Shown: positions 26,396-35,561, counted from the stretch's first letter. The stretch is 64,000 nt of DNA from Promicromonospora sp. AC04 (GCF_003058225.1 NZ_QBUG01000006.1:310001-374000), one strand, 5' to 3'. Numbers and translations are program-made. Notes: a model not told the origin generated them from the sequence alone.

Positions 26396-27244
26396 TCAGC
26401 GCACCCGCACGGACAGGCAGGTCACGCAGCCCTCGAGCTTCTCGAACTCGGTGACGGGCGTGGTGAGCACGGTGAGCCCGCGGCCGCGGAGCAGCTCGGC
26501 GGTGGCCGGCGCGGCGTCGGACAGCAGCACGGTGGCGTCGTCCAGCACGACGACGGCGGTGCCCTCCGCCTCGGGGACCGGCAGGAATGCCTCGAAGCGG
26601 GTCACGTCGTCGACGAGCGGCTCGTACCCGATCACCGTGCCGTCGGGCAGGGCGGTGACGGCGGACTTCAGGTGCAGCGCCCTGGTGACGGGCACCTCGA
26701 CGACGTGCCAGCCGCGCGGTTCGAGCAGCGCCCGGAGCTGGGCCGCGCCCTCGGCGTTGGTGCGCGCCGTGCGGCCCACGTAGACGGTGCGTCCGACCTT
26801 GAGGATGTCACCGCCCTCCAGGGTGCCGGGGTCGACGATCCCCGCGATCTCGCGCCCGGTCGCCTCGGCCGCGGGCCGCATCGACTCCACCTCGCCGCGC
26901 CGGGACAGGGCGCCGGGCCGGGTCAGGACGGCGAGACCGACGGACCCGTTGTCCGTACGGCGGTCGGCGGGGCCGTCGAACACGACCACCGTGTCCTCGA
27001 CGAACACCCCGTCGGGGTGGCCGTCGGCCGCCGGCAGCTCGCGCACGTCCCAGCCGAGGCCGCGGAACACGTCCACGTACGCGCCCCACTGCCGGGCGGC
27101 CAGGCCAGCGTCGACGGGGACCCGCTCGAGGTGCGTCAGCTCGCCGTCGGCCAGGCGGGGCGACGGCGGGCGGACGAGCAGGGTGCGGTGCGCCGGCCCG
27201 GTGGGCGACGAAGCGGTCGATGATGCGGTGGGTGCGGAGGCCAT
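26396..27244 (-). CDS. ddaH: dimethylargininase (DDAH)
   Basis: A 282-aa enzyme of the guanidino-modifying superfamily that hydrolyses N-omega-methylated arginines to citrulline and methylamines. The acidic pair is in FVEDT (Glu83, Asp84), the catalytic His in RALHLKSA (His191), and the nucleophilic Cys in EGCVTCLSV (Cys276, with Cys273 nearby). DPGTLEGGDILKVG is the standard substrate-loop region. The first 17 residues are Ala/Ser/Thr-rich. It begins 9 nt after the stop of the penicillin-acylase fusion gene, so it is likely co-transcribed with the siderophore genes, although its link to them is unexplained. Confidence 0.9.
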   Translation of the reverse strand: MASAPTASSTASSPTGPAHRTLLVRPPSPRLADGELTHLERVPVDAGLAARQWGAYVDVFRGLGWDVRELPAADGHPDGVFVEDTVVVFDGPADRRTDNGSVGLAVLTRPGALSRRGEVESMRPAAEATGREIAGIVDPGTLEGGDILKVGRTVYVGRTARTNAEGAAQLRALLEPRGWHVVEVPVTRALHLKSAVTALPDGTVIGYEPLVDDVTRFEAFLPVPEAEGTAVVVLDDATVLLSDAAPATAELLRGRGLTVLTTPVTEFEKLEGCVTCLSVRVR

Positions 27245-27253
27245 GATCCGACG

Positions 27254-29989
27254 CTATCCGACGCCCGTGCCGGCGAACGCCCGCTTCCGGGTCAGGTACG
27301 CCATACGGGCCTCCTTGGGCCCCTGGGGCGACTCGTACGAGACGAGCTCGCCGGCGGTGAAGCCCATGGCGACCATGCGGCTCAGGGCCTTCTCGTTGTG
27401 CGCGTCCGGCTCACCGACGAGGCGGCGGGTGCCGGGCCCGGCGAACAGGAAGGCGGCCATGGCGGGCCCGAGCACGGTCCACGGGTCGGCGGGCGCCCCG
27501 TGCCGCGCGGTGGGCCCGCGGTTCCCGAGGAAGAAGTGGATCCCCAGGTCGCCGGGCCGGACGTCGTAGGCGGTGCCGACCGGGTCGTGCTCGGGGTGGT
27601 AGGCCTGCAGGAGCACGACCGGCTCGTCGTCCCACCGGACCAGGTACGCGTGGTGGGTCTCCAGGGAGTCGACGAACGCGTAGGTGTCCCGCACCTCGTC
27701 CCGGGTGTGCTCGCCCATCCCCCAGAACGCGGCGCGCGGCTGGGTGAACCACCCGTGCAGGAGGTCGGCGTCGGCGTCGGGGTCCAGCACGTGCACGGTG
27801 ACGACGCCGTGCGCGCCGAAGCTCCCCCGCCAGACCTCCTCGCCGCGGGCGCCGTTGAGCAGGCGCCCGCTCGTGTCCACGGCGTGCAGGCGGTCCCAGT
27901 CGGTGACGACGGCGGTGGTGCGGGCGTCGGCCCAGGTGGCGTGCTGGTCGTCGAAGTGGGGGCTGCCCGGCCGGCCGTCGGCGCCGAAGGGGACGCCCCA
28001 CCGGCTGTTGGCGCGGTCCGACAGGTCCCAGACGTACCGTGCCACGGACCCGCGGTAGGCCGTCGGCGCGACCCCGGGCGACCCGCCCGTGCAGCGCACG
28101 GTCTCGTTGTTTCCCGAGACCGGAGCGGGGGTCACGCCGGGCGCGAGGTCCGCCGGGCTCGGGTTCCGCATCAACGCCGGGAGCGGGAGCGGCAGCAGCG
28201 GGGCCGGGACGTGCAGGTCTCCCCAGGTCCGCTCGCCCTGCCCATTGCCCTGCCCATTGCCCTGCCCATTGCCCTGCCCATTGCCCTGCCCGGCGGCGGC
28301 ACGCCCCACCTCCGCCAGCGCCGCGCTCGCCTCCGCCGCGGCGTCGATGCGCGAGCGCCGCCCGTCCGGTCCGTCGACGACGAGCCAGTCCGCGGCCAGG
28401 ATCCGCGCGAGCCCGGCCCCGACCGCCGTCGGGACGTCGAAGACCGACGCGAGCGTCGGGGCGAGCGCGGGGTCCTGCCCGTGCGGCTCGTGCAGCGCGG
28501 CGAACACCGGGTGGGCCGCGAGGCGGTGCGCCAGCGCGTGGCGCCAGCGCATGTACATGGCGGCGTCGGTCGAGGCGGCCTCCACGTGGGCGCCGTCGGC
28601 GACCCAGGCGCGCAGCCGGGCGGCGGCCTCGGAGGCGTCGCCCGCCAGGTGCGCGACCAGGCCGGCCGCGCCCAGGTCGCGGGTGTCGCCGTGGATCCGG
28701 GCCTGGGTCTCGGGCGACTCCGGGACCGTCCCCGCTGCGAGGAGCTGCCGGATGCGCTCCGCGCGGTACGGCACGTAGGACCAGCCCAGGTCGTGCGCCT
28801 CGCGGCCCGGGCGGACGTCGCGCGGTCCCGTACCCGGCCGGCCGTCCACCTCGGCGGGCGGCTGGTTCCTGGGCCGCTCGTTCGCGTCGACGGCGACCTG
28901 GGTCACCGGCGTCGGCGCCGGGAGGTCGACGAAGCCCTCAGCGGGCTTCGCGGCCGGCAGCGCGCGGTCCGGCGTGCCGGCGAGCACGGCGGGCACCTTG
29001 CCCGCGGTCAGGCTGAGGACGTCGCCGGCGCTGTCGGCGGTGAGCACCCGGTTCACCGGGTCGACCCACCGGCCGAACGCTCCCGCGACGTCACGCGCGG
29101 TGCGGGCGTGCAGCAGCGCGCGCCAGGCGCCGACGCCGACGTCGGACAGCTCGCGGGCCGGCCAGTTCAGCCGCCAGCCGGCCCCGTCGTCCGACACGAC
29201 CTCCACGTGGTGCGCCGCCGCGTTGGTGATGCCCCAGGCCACGGAACCGCCGTCGGGGCCGACCGCATGCCCGAAGTGCGGGATGCCGGGCACGCCCGGG
29301 AAGGCGAAACCCAGCACGTCGTACGGGGCGGCCGGGTCGGTGCACGCCAGCCGGACCTGCTGGTACGGGCCCGGGAGCTCCAGGGTGCGGTGGGGGTCCC
29401 CCGCGACCAGCGGGCTGCCCGACGCCGTGAACCGCCCGTGCACCGCCCACGCGTTCGAGCCGGAGCTCGACCCCGCGTCGGACGTGAACAGGCGCAGCAC
29501 CCGGTCGAGCGGCACCCCCGGGACGTGCAGGTGCCGCGCGACGTGCGACCGCCACAGGACGCTCGGGAAGCTGTTGAACAGGATGTGGCTCGCGAGGAAC
29601 ACACCGATCGGCGTCCAGGGCCGCCAGGGCCGGAACGGCACCCCGGCCAGCTCCGGCACGTCCCGGCCGCCGGCCAGCAGGCCCGCGCTGACGCCGTCCG
29701 CGTAGGCGGCGAGCCACGCCCGCTCCGGCTCGGCCAGGGCGTCGTGGATGCGCCGGGCCGTGCCGGCCAGCCGCTCCCGGGCCACGAACCGGTCCCAGGC
29801 CTCCCCCGCCTCGCCGGCGAGCTCGGCGTACCGCTCCTCGGCCCGCATCCGGTCCGCCTCGATCTGCAGCCCGCGGTCCTGGGCGGTCACCCAGCCCTGG
29901 CCGTAGGCCAGAGCCGTCTCGGTGGCGGCCCGCACGTGCGGGATGCCCAGGTCGTCACGAAACAGGTCGAAGTCCACGTTCCCTATCAT
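27254..29989 (-). CDS. penicillin acylase fused to a siderophore-type GNAT acyltransferase (DesG-like fusion)
   Basis: A 911-aa fusion. Residues 1 to about 720 are an Ntn-hydrolase penicillin acylase; the predicted autocleavage is Gly177/Ser178 in SSSGSNAWAV, giving nucleophile Ser178. GNNETV near 620 and RYVWDLSDRANSRWGVPFG are typical beta-chain elements. Residues 728-911 are a second enzyme, an AlcB/IucB-type GNAT (LHGWFTQPRAAFWGMGEH, YHPEHDPVGTAYDVRPGD). There is no signal peptide, so it acts in the cytoplasm. Four GQGN units break the acylase. An ATG at 29989 or a GTG at 29977 may start it. A penicillin-amidase gene, desG, has been proposed for phenylacetyl addition in arylated desferrioxamines. 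Confidence 0.87.
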   Translation of the reverse strand: MIGNVDFDLFRDDLGIPHVRAATETALAYGQGWVTAQDRGLQIEADRMRAEERYAELAGEAGEAWDRFVARERLAGTARRIHDALAEPERAWLAAYADGVSAGLLAGGRDVPELAGVPFRPWRPWTPIGVFLASHILFNSFPSVLWRSHVARHLHVPGVPLDRVLRLFTSDAGSSSGSNAWAVHGRFTASGSPLVAGDPHRTLELPGPYQQVRLACTDPAAPYDVLGFAFPGVPGIPHFGHAVGPDGGSVAWGITNAAAHHVEVVSDDGAGWRLNWPARELSDVGVGAWRALLHARTARDVAGAFGRWVDPVNRVLTADSAGDVLSLTAGKVPAVLAGTPDRALPAAKPAEGFVDLPAPTPVTQVAVDANERPRNQPPAEVDGRPGTGPRDVRPGREAHDLGWSYVPYRAERIRQLLAAGTVPESPETQARIHGDTRDLGAAGLVAHLAGDASEAAARLRAWVADGAHVEAASTDAAMYMRWRHALAHRLAAHPVFAALHEPHGQDPALAPTLASVFDVPTAVGAGLARILAADWLVVDGPDGRRSRIDAAAEASAALAEVGRAAAGQGNGQGNGQGNGQGNGQGERTWGDLHVPAPLLPLPLPALMRNPSPADLAPGVTPAPVSGNNETVRCTGGSPGVAPTAYRGSVARYVWDLSDRANSRWGVPFGADGRPGSPHFDDQHATWADARTTAVVTDWDRLHAVDTSGRLLNGARGEEVWRGSFGAHGVVTVHVLDPDADADLLHGWFTQPRAAFWGMGEHTRDEVRDTYAFVDSLETHHAYLVRWDDEPVVLLQAYHPEHDPVGTAYDVRPGDLGIHFFLGNRGPTARHGAPADPWTVLGPAMAAFLFAGPGTRRLVGEPDAHNEKALSRMVAMGFTAGELVSYESPQGPKEARMAYLTRKRAFAGTGVG
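28236..28283 (-). repeat. four exact 12-bp units in the acylase fusion gene
   Basis: CCCTGCCCATTG (plus strand) is repeated four times and encodes four GQGN units on the minus strand, inside the beta-chain of the acylase domain. Confidence 0.9.
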
Positions 29990-30012
29990 CTCTCCGGGGT
30001 CATCTCTCTGGG

Positions 30013-32481
30013 CTATCTCTCTCTGCGCCGGGCGGGGTTGGCGAGAGTTCCCGCGTAGATCAGCGACCCGGACTGGTTGGTGAGGTCCACCATCTGCAGC
30101 GTGTTGCGCAGCTGGAGGCGGTTGAGGCACGAGTGCGCGAAGCGCGCGGCCCGCAGGTCGACGCCGGTCTCGAGGCCAGGGTGCTCGGCGGCGTGCCGGT
30201 CGATGGTCTCCGCGACCAGGGCCCAGAACCGATCCTCCCCCAGCACCCCGTCCTCGGCGAGGATGCCGGACAGGTGCCGCAGCACGCCGTCGAACACGTC
30301 GGTGAAGATCGCGAGCGCCTTCTCGTCGTCGTCGACGGGGTGCAGGATGCGCGCGACGCCGTCGGGCAGGGTGCGTTCGCCGAGCACGGCGACCTCCTCG
30401 CCGATGTCCTTCATGATGGCGCGCCGCACGACGCCGTCGCGCAGCACCAGCATGAGGTTCTCGCCGTGCGGCATGAACGCCAGCTCGTAGGTCAGGAGGC
30501 AGTGCACCAGGGGGTAGAGGTAGGCGTCGAGGTAGGCGCGCAGCCACTGCTCCGGCGTGATGCCGGACTCGCGAACCAGGGCGGTCGCGAACGCGGCGCC
30601 GCTCGCGTCGCGGTGCAGCAGGCTCGCCATGGTCACCAGCCGCTCGCCGTCGTCCAGGCGCGGCAGCGGCGACTCGCGCCACAGCGCGGCGAGCATCTTG
30701 CGGTACGGGTTCGGCTGCGGGGTGCGGTGGTAGACGTCGCCCGTGTAGCCGACGGCGGCCACCTCGCGCAGGACGCCGAACCCCGACCTGCGCAGGGTCT
30801 CGTCGCTCGTGACCAGGTCGGCTACCCAGTCGTTGATGCGGGGTGTGGCGCGCATGTAGGCGGGTGAGAGCCCGCGCAGGAACCCCATGTTCTGGATCGC
30901 GAGCGCGACCTTGACGTAGTGCCGCTCGGGGCGGGTGCGGTTGAACATGGTGCGGATCGACTGCTGCGGCTGGTACTCGTCCGAGCCCGGCCCGAGCGGT
31001 ACGAGGTCGCCGCGCGCGACATCGGCCGCGAACGTGACGGCCACGCGGTGCTCCCACTGCCACTGGTGCACGGGCAGGTAGAGGTAGTCGGCCGGGTCCA
31101 GGCCGCGGGTGGCGAGGCGCTCGGCGAAGGCGGTGCGCTCGGCGTCGGACAGCTCGGCGCCGTAGTGGCCGGCCTCGGTCTGGTCGGCGGCGAGCGCGAG
31201 GTCGGCGTGCTCGCGGCGGGCGGCGAGCCACAGCATGCGCATGCGCATCCCCCGCTCGGGCGCGTAGGCGCGGTAGTCGGGCAGAGAGAAGCCGATGCGG
31301 CCGTTGTTCGCGACGAAGCCCGGGTGCCCCTCGGACATGGCGGCCTCTACCTGCTGGAACGCGCCGGCGACGGCGTGCGGGCCGGACGCCGCCCGGGCCG
31401 CGTCGAGCAGCCCGCGCACGGACGGCGTGGCGCCGTCGAGCTCGCGCTCCCGCTTTGCGGCCGCGCTGGCCAGGGTGGCCGACAGCTCTTCGAGGTAGGT
31501 GGCAAGCATGTCGTCGGGCACCTGCAGCAGGGGCTGCAGCTCCGCGATCAGCTCCAGCGCGTCAACGGGCAGGACGACGGGGCCGCGCACCCCGGCGTCG
31601 GCCGTGCGGCGGATGGACGCGGGGTCGATCACCCAGTGCTCCAGCGCGTACCGGCGGGCCGTGAACCGGTAGGTGACGCCGTCCAGGGCGAGGTGGTAGC
31701 CGTCCGCCGGGGCGTCCGGGGACGTGCCTGGGACCGGGTCAGGCTCCGGCTGGAACAGCCGCTCGTGCGCGAACTCCGCGAGCGCCTTGGCGACCAGGTG
31801 CCGGTGGGCGTGCTCCATGTGCTCGGGGGTGAGGTGCGCGGCGAACGTCACGCCGTCCCCGAGGGCGGAGGCCGCGAAGTCGGCGCGGGTCGCGGCGCTC
31901 AGGGCGGCGCGCTTGGCGTGCGCGCCCCGGCCGAGGTCCACCTCGCGCAGCACGCGGAATCCGGCGGCGGCGTTCTTGGCGGCGATCTTCCGGTTGCGGA
32001 CGTCCGGCTCGACGACGACGCGGGCGGCGCCCCGTCCGGCGCTCCATCCGACGCCGTGCTGCCGGTCGTCGGACAGGCAGAACCGCATGACGGCGGTCAT
32101 GACGGCGTCGGTCAGGCCGTGCCGCGGCGTCGCGGGCGGGGCGACGAGCAGGTGCATGCCCAGGTCGCCGGGCTGCGCGTCGTAGACGCCCGCGAGCACT
32201 ACGCGGGCCGGGTCGTAGGTCTCGGTCATGAAGACCGGCTCGCCGTCGAGGCGGCCGAGCCAGGCGTCCTCGTGCGGGCTGGCCGCGATGCCGGCGAGGT
32301 ACTCGCGCACCTCGTCGACGTGCAGGTCGGCCATCTGCCAGTACGACGACGCCGGGTGCGCGAGCCAGCCCTGCACCAGGGCGGCGTCGCGTTCGGGATC
32401 CACGGGTTCGAGCGTGATCTCGCCGAGCCGGGTAGTGGTGGCAAACGTGTGCATAGTGGTCATTGTGGTCGGTGCGCTCAC
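30013..32481 (-). CDS. desD: DesC-DesD fusion: GNAT acyltransferase plus NIS synthetase
   Basis: An 822-aa fusion. Residues 1-205 are a GNAT of the AlcB/DesC type (LVQGWLAHPASSYWQMADLH, YDAQPGDLGMHLLV) that acylates N-hydroxycadaverine. Residues 215-822 are an IucA/IucC NIS synthetase like DesD (YLPVHQWQWEHRVA, QPQQSIRTMFNRTRPERHYVK, AFMPHGENLMLVLRDG, MKDIGEE). It joins hydroxamate units into desferrioxamine, using ATP. In Streptomyces these are two proteins. The GTG start lies in a GTGA overlap with desB; a downstream ATGACCACTATG offers alternatives. The stop is 23 nt before the acylase fusion. Confidence 0.93.
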   Translation of the reverse strand: MSAPTTMTTMHTFATTTRLGEITLEPVDPERDAALVQGWLAHPASSYWQMADLHVDEVREYLAGIAASPHEDAWLGRLDGEPVFMTETYDPARVVLAGVYDAQPGDLGMHLLVAPPATPRHGLTDAVMTAVMRFCLSDDRQHGVGWSAGRGAARVVVEPDVRNRKIAAKNAAAGFRVLREVDLGRGAHAKRAALSAATRADFAASALGDGVTFAAHLTPEHMEHAHRHLVAKALAEFAHERLFQPEPDPVPGTSPDAPADGYHLALDGVTYRFTARRYALEHWVIDPASIRRTADAGVRGPVVLPVDALELIAELQPLLQVPDDMLATYLEELSATLASAAAKRERELDGATPSVRGLLDAARAASGPHAVAGAFQQVEAAMSEGHPGFVANNGRIGFSLPDYRAYAPERGMRMRMLWLAARREHADLALAADQTEAGHYGAELSDAERTAFAERLATRGLDPADYLYLPVHQWQWEHRVAVTFAADVARGDLVPLGPGSDEYQPQQSIRTMFNRTRPERHYVKVALAIQNMGFLRGLSPAYMRATPRINDWVADLVTSDETLRRSGFGVLREVAAVGYTGDVYHRTPQPNPYRKMLAALWRESPLPRLDDGERLVTMASLLHRDASGAAFATALVRESGITPEQWLRAYLDAYLYPLVHCLLTYELAFMPHGENLMLVLRDGVVRRAIMKDIGEEVAVLGERTLPDGVARILHPVDDDEKALAIFTDVFDGVLRHLSGILAEDGVLGEDRFWALVAETIDRHAAEHPGLETGVDLRAARFAHSCLNRLQLRNTLQMVDLTNQSGSLIYAGTLANPARRRER

Positions 32482-33938
32482 AGAGCGGCCTCCATCTTGG
32501 TGTCGCTCTGGTTGACGCTCGGGCCGGTGGCGGCCGGCTCCTGGGCCTGCCGGAGGGCGGCGCGCGGAGCGGGCTCTGCCGGTACCGGCGCCTCGCCGTC
32601 GGGCAGACCGAACTGCTGGAAGGCGATCCGGCGCTCGATCGGGTACGGCTCGCGGCCCGTGACGTCAGCGAGGATCACGGAGTTGCGCCAGGCCCCGAAC
32701 CCGAGGTCGGGGGCCGTCACGCCGTGGGTGTGCTCCTCGCCGTTGACCACGTGGATGCGCCGGTCGTCGTCCACCGTGTAGTCGCGGGCGACGTCGTACC
32801 GGCCGCGCTCGTCTAGGTTGACCAGGCCGGGAGCCAGGAACTCGGGTACGGAGCCCGCGTAGCCCGTCGCGGCGACGATCGCACGGGTCCGGTGCTCCGC
32901 GATCGTGCCGAGCTGGGCGTGGCGGAGGGTCAGCACGTACTCGCCCGCGCCGTCCGCGCCGTCGGCGTCGAGCCGGGCGGCGACCACCTCCGTGTCGGTC
33001 AGGAGCGTGGTCGGGACCTCCCTGCCCAGGGCGGACTTGCGGTACAGGGTGTCGTAGATGTCGTCGACGAGGTCGCCGCTGATGCCCTTGTAGAGGTTGC
33101 GCTGCTCGCGTCCCAGGATGTCGCGCTGCTCCAGCGGCAGGGACACGTAGTGGTCGGTGTACTCGGGCGACGTCATCTCGAGCGTCAGCTTCGTGTACTC
33201 CATCGGGAAGAACCGCGGCGAGCGGGTCACCCAGTCCAGCCGGTGCTCCCCCGCCCCGGTGCCGCAGCCCTCCAGCAGGTCGCGGTAGACCTCGGCCGCG
33301 GACTGCCCGCTGCCGACCACCGTGACGGAGCCGGCCGCGGCGAGCTCCGCGCGGCGGGGCAGGTAGTCGCTCGTGTGCACCACGGGCCCCGCGCCCTCCA
33401 GGCCGGTCAGGTGGGCCGGCAGGCGCGGCCGGGTCCCGGTGCCCAGCACGAGGTGCTTGGCACAGTATTTCTCGATTCCCTCGGGCGTCTCGGCGGTGAC
33501 CTCGAACAGGTACGCGCCGTCCGGCCCGGCACCGGGTCCGATGCCGGCCGGGTCGGCGATCCGCACGACGCTCGTCACTCGCCGCCCCCAGCGCAGCGCC
33601 GGGAGCTGTTCGGCCACCCAGCGGCAGTACTGGTCGTACTCGGCGCGCAGCGGGTAGAACGACTCGCGGATGTAGAACGGGTACAGCCGCCCCGTCGCCT
33701 TGAGCCAGGCCAGGAACGAGTACCGCGACGTCGGGTCGGCCATCGTGACCAGGTCGGCCAGGAACGGGACCTGGAGGGTGGTCCCCTCGATCAGCATCCC
33801 GGCGTGCCAGGAGAAGCCGTCGCGCTGGTCGAGGAAGACCGCGTCCACGTCGTCCAGGGGCTCCGCGAGCGCCGCGAGACCGAGGTCGAACGGGCCGATC
33901 CCGATGCCGAGCAGGTCGTAGGTCTGGTCAGTGGTCAT
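32478..33938 (-). CDS. desB: lysine/cadaverine N-hydroxylase, DesB type
   Basis: A 486-aa flavin N-monooxygenase making N-hydroxycadaverine. The FAD motif is GIGIGPFDLGLAAL at 11-24, with WHAGMLIEGTTLQVPFLADL near 44-63. The NADPH motif is VVGSGQSAAEVYRDLL near 208. The C-terminal ATGY motif (VAATGYAGSVPEF) and the substrate loop HGVTAPDLGFGAWRNSVIL follow, as in IucD/DesB. The last 40 residues are a Pro/Ala-rich tail. The ATG overlaps the desA stop (ATGA). The frame is open further upstream, opposite desA, but that part is Arg/Pro-rich shadow sequence. Confidence 0.94.
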   Translation of the reverse strand: MTTDQTYDLLGIGIGPFDLGLAALAEPLDDVDAVFLDQRDGFSWHAGMLIEGTTLQVPFLADLVTMADPTSRYSFLAWLKATGRLYPFYIRESFYPLRAEYDQYCRWVAEQLPALRWGRRVTSVVRIADPAGIGPGAGPDGAYLFEVTAETPEGIEKYCAKHLVLGTGTRPRLPAHLTGLEGAGPVVHTSDYLPRRAELAAAGSVTVVGSGQSAAEVYRDLLEGCGTGAGEHRLDWVTRSPRFFPMEYTKLTLEMTSPEYTDHYVSLPLEQRDILGREQRNLYKGISGDLVDDIYDTLYRKSALGREVPTTLLTDTEVVAARLDADGADGAGEYVLTLRHAQLGTIAEHRTRAIVAATGYAGSVPEFLAPGLVNLDERGRYDVARDYTVDDDRRIHVVNGEEHTHGVTAPDLGFGAWRNSVILADVTGREPYPIERRIAFQQFGLPDGEAPVPAEPAPRAALRQAQEPAATGPSVNQSDTKMEAAL

Positions 33939-35500
33939 CGGGTCTCTCCCTCGGCGCGGGCGAGCCGCGGGTGCACGTCGCGGCACGGCGGCTCCTCGGT
34001 GTCCGCGAGCGCCTCCCCCGCGAGCAGGCCGTGCGCGGCGGAGCGGACGAGCTCGAGCACGCCGCGGATGTCGGCGAGGGTGGCGTCGGGGTTGAGCAGC
34101 GTCAGCTTGAGGCAGGGCCGGCCGTCGATGACGGTCTTGGCGACCAGGGTGCGGCCCGAGTCGAACAGCACGCGGCGGACCTGCGGCACGAGGGCGTCCG
34201 CGCGCTCGGGGTCCAGCCCCTCGGGCTCGTAGCGGAACAGGACGGTGGACAGGTCGGTGGTCCCCACCAGCCGGAAGTCGCGGTCGGTCGCGAGGTCCTG
34301 GTGGACGGCGGCGGCCAGGTCGCAGACGGCGTCCACCATGGCGCCGACGCCGTCGGCCCCCAGCGCGCGCAGCGTGACCCACAGCTTGAGCGCGTCGAAA
34401 CGGCGGGTGGTCTGCAGGGACTTGTCGACCTGGTTCGGCTCGGCGTTCTCCTGCGGGTTGAGGTAGTCGGCGTGCCAGGCCACGGGGGCGAGGTCGGGCC
34501 GCTCCCGGACGATCAGCGCGCTGGACGACACGGGCTGGAAGAACGACTTGTGGAAGTCCACGGTGACGCTGCGGGCCCGCTCGATGCCGCTCAGCAGGTG
34601 GCGGCGCGTGGTGCTCACCAGCAGGCCGCACCCGTAGGCGGCGTCGACGTGCAGCCAGGTGCCGACGGCGTCGCACAGGTCGGCGATCGGGCCGAGCGGG
34701 TCGATGCAGCCGCGGTCGGTGGTGCCGGCGGTCGCGACGACGGCGATCACCGTGTCGCCGGTGCGCTCGATGTCGACGAGGGTCTCCGCCAGGGCGTCCG
34801 GGCTCATCCGGCCGTCGGCGTCGGTGGGGACGGCGACCACTGCGTCGTCAGGCAGGCCGAGCAGCAGCGCGGACTTGGCGACGCTGAAGTGGCTCACGGC
34901 CGTGGCGAGGATCCGCATCGACTCCAGGCGGGCGCCGCCGCGCCGCGCCTTCTCGCGGGCCAGGAACAGGGCCTGGAAGTTGGACTGGGTGCCGCCGGAG
35001 GTGAAGACGCCGTCGGCGCCGTCGACCGCGAAGCCGATGCGGCCCGCCGTCCACTCGACCAGGCGGCGCTCCATGAGGGTCGCGACCGTCGACTGGTCGT
35101 AGGTGTCCACCGAGGTGTTGATCGCGGCCAGCATGGTCTCCGCGCCCACGGCGGGCAGCGCGACCGGGCAGTTCAGGTGCGCCGCGTAAGTGGGTTCGTG
35201 GAACCAGATCGCGTGCGTCGCATACAGGTCCGCCGTCTCGCGCAGCGCCTCCCGCGTGCCCGACGGCGGGCCGTCGAGGTCCACGGCGTCCACGAGGCTC
35301 TGCAGCTCGCCGCGGCTCGCGCCCGAGAACGGCTGGGTGACTGACGAGAGCCGGGCGGCGATGTCGTCGGCGACCGCGCGGACGGTGTCCGCATAGGTGC
35401 TCGCGGTGGCCCCGCGCAACAGCGCGGTCGTGTCGTGGCTCGCACCTTGCGACGGCGCGGTGGTCACTGGCTGCGTCACTGCGGGCAGACGTGAGGGCAT
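33935..35500 (-). CDS. desA: PLP-dependent lysine decarboxylase, DesA type
   Basis: A 521-aa group II PLP decarboxylase that converts lysine to cadaverine, the first step of desferrioxamine synthesis. The PLP Lys is near residue 318 in SVTVDFHKSFFQP. DGVFTSGGTQSNFQALFLAR binds the cofactor phosphate, and WLHVDAAYGCGLL has the Asp that pairs with the pyridine. KLTLLNPDATLADI is typical of the C-terminal domain. It is the first gene of the des operon. Upstream lie a leader hairpin and an IdeR/DmdR box, so it should be repressed when iron is plentiful. Confidence 0.94.
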   Translation of the reverse strand: MPSRLPAVTQPVTTAPSQGASHDTTALLRGATASTYADTVRAVADDIAARLSSVTQPFSGASRGELQSLVDAVDLDGPPSGTREALRETADLYATHAIWFHEPTYAAHLNCPVALPAVGAETMLAAINTSVDTYDQSTVATLMERRLVEWTAGRIGFAVDGADGVFTSGGTQSNFQALFLAREKARRGGARLESMRILATAVSHFSVAKSALLLGLPDDAVVAVPTDADGRMSPDALAETLVDIERTGDTVIAVVATAGTTDRGCIDPLGPIADLCDAVGTWLHVDAAYGCGLLVSTTRRHLLSGIERARSVTVDFHKSFFQPVSSSALIVRERPDLAPVAWHADYLNPQENAEPNQVDKSLQTTRRFDALKLWVTLRALGADGVGAMVDAVCDLAAAVHQDLATDRDFRLVGTTDLSTVLFRYEPEGLDPERADALVPQVRRVLFDSGRTLVAKTVIDGRPCLKLTLLNPDATLADIRGVLELVRSAAHGLLAGEALADTEEPPCRDVHPRLARAEGETR

Positions 35501-35531
35501 GCGGAAGGCTCCTCGGGCAGGGAGAAAGGAA

Positions 35532-35552
35532 CGCCGTCCGGACCGGACGGCG
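35532..35552 (-). promoter_or_regulatory. leader palindrome upstream of desA
   Basis: CGCCGTCCGG (35532-35541) and CCGGACGGCG (35543-35552) are exact reverse complements around one base. The palindrome lies between the iron box and the desA start, so it would form a hairpin in the mRNA leader or act as a second binding site. Confidence 0.5.
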
Positions 35553-35561
35553 GAGCAGAAC

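Noticed and set aside
29990-31231. Upstream extension of the acylase fusion frame
   Set aside because: It runs antisense-free but in another frame of the DesC-DesD gene, is Arg/Pro-rich, and ends where the acylase homology starts at 29989.
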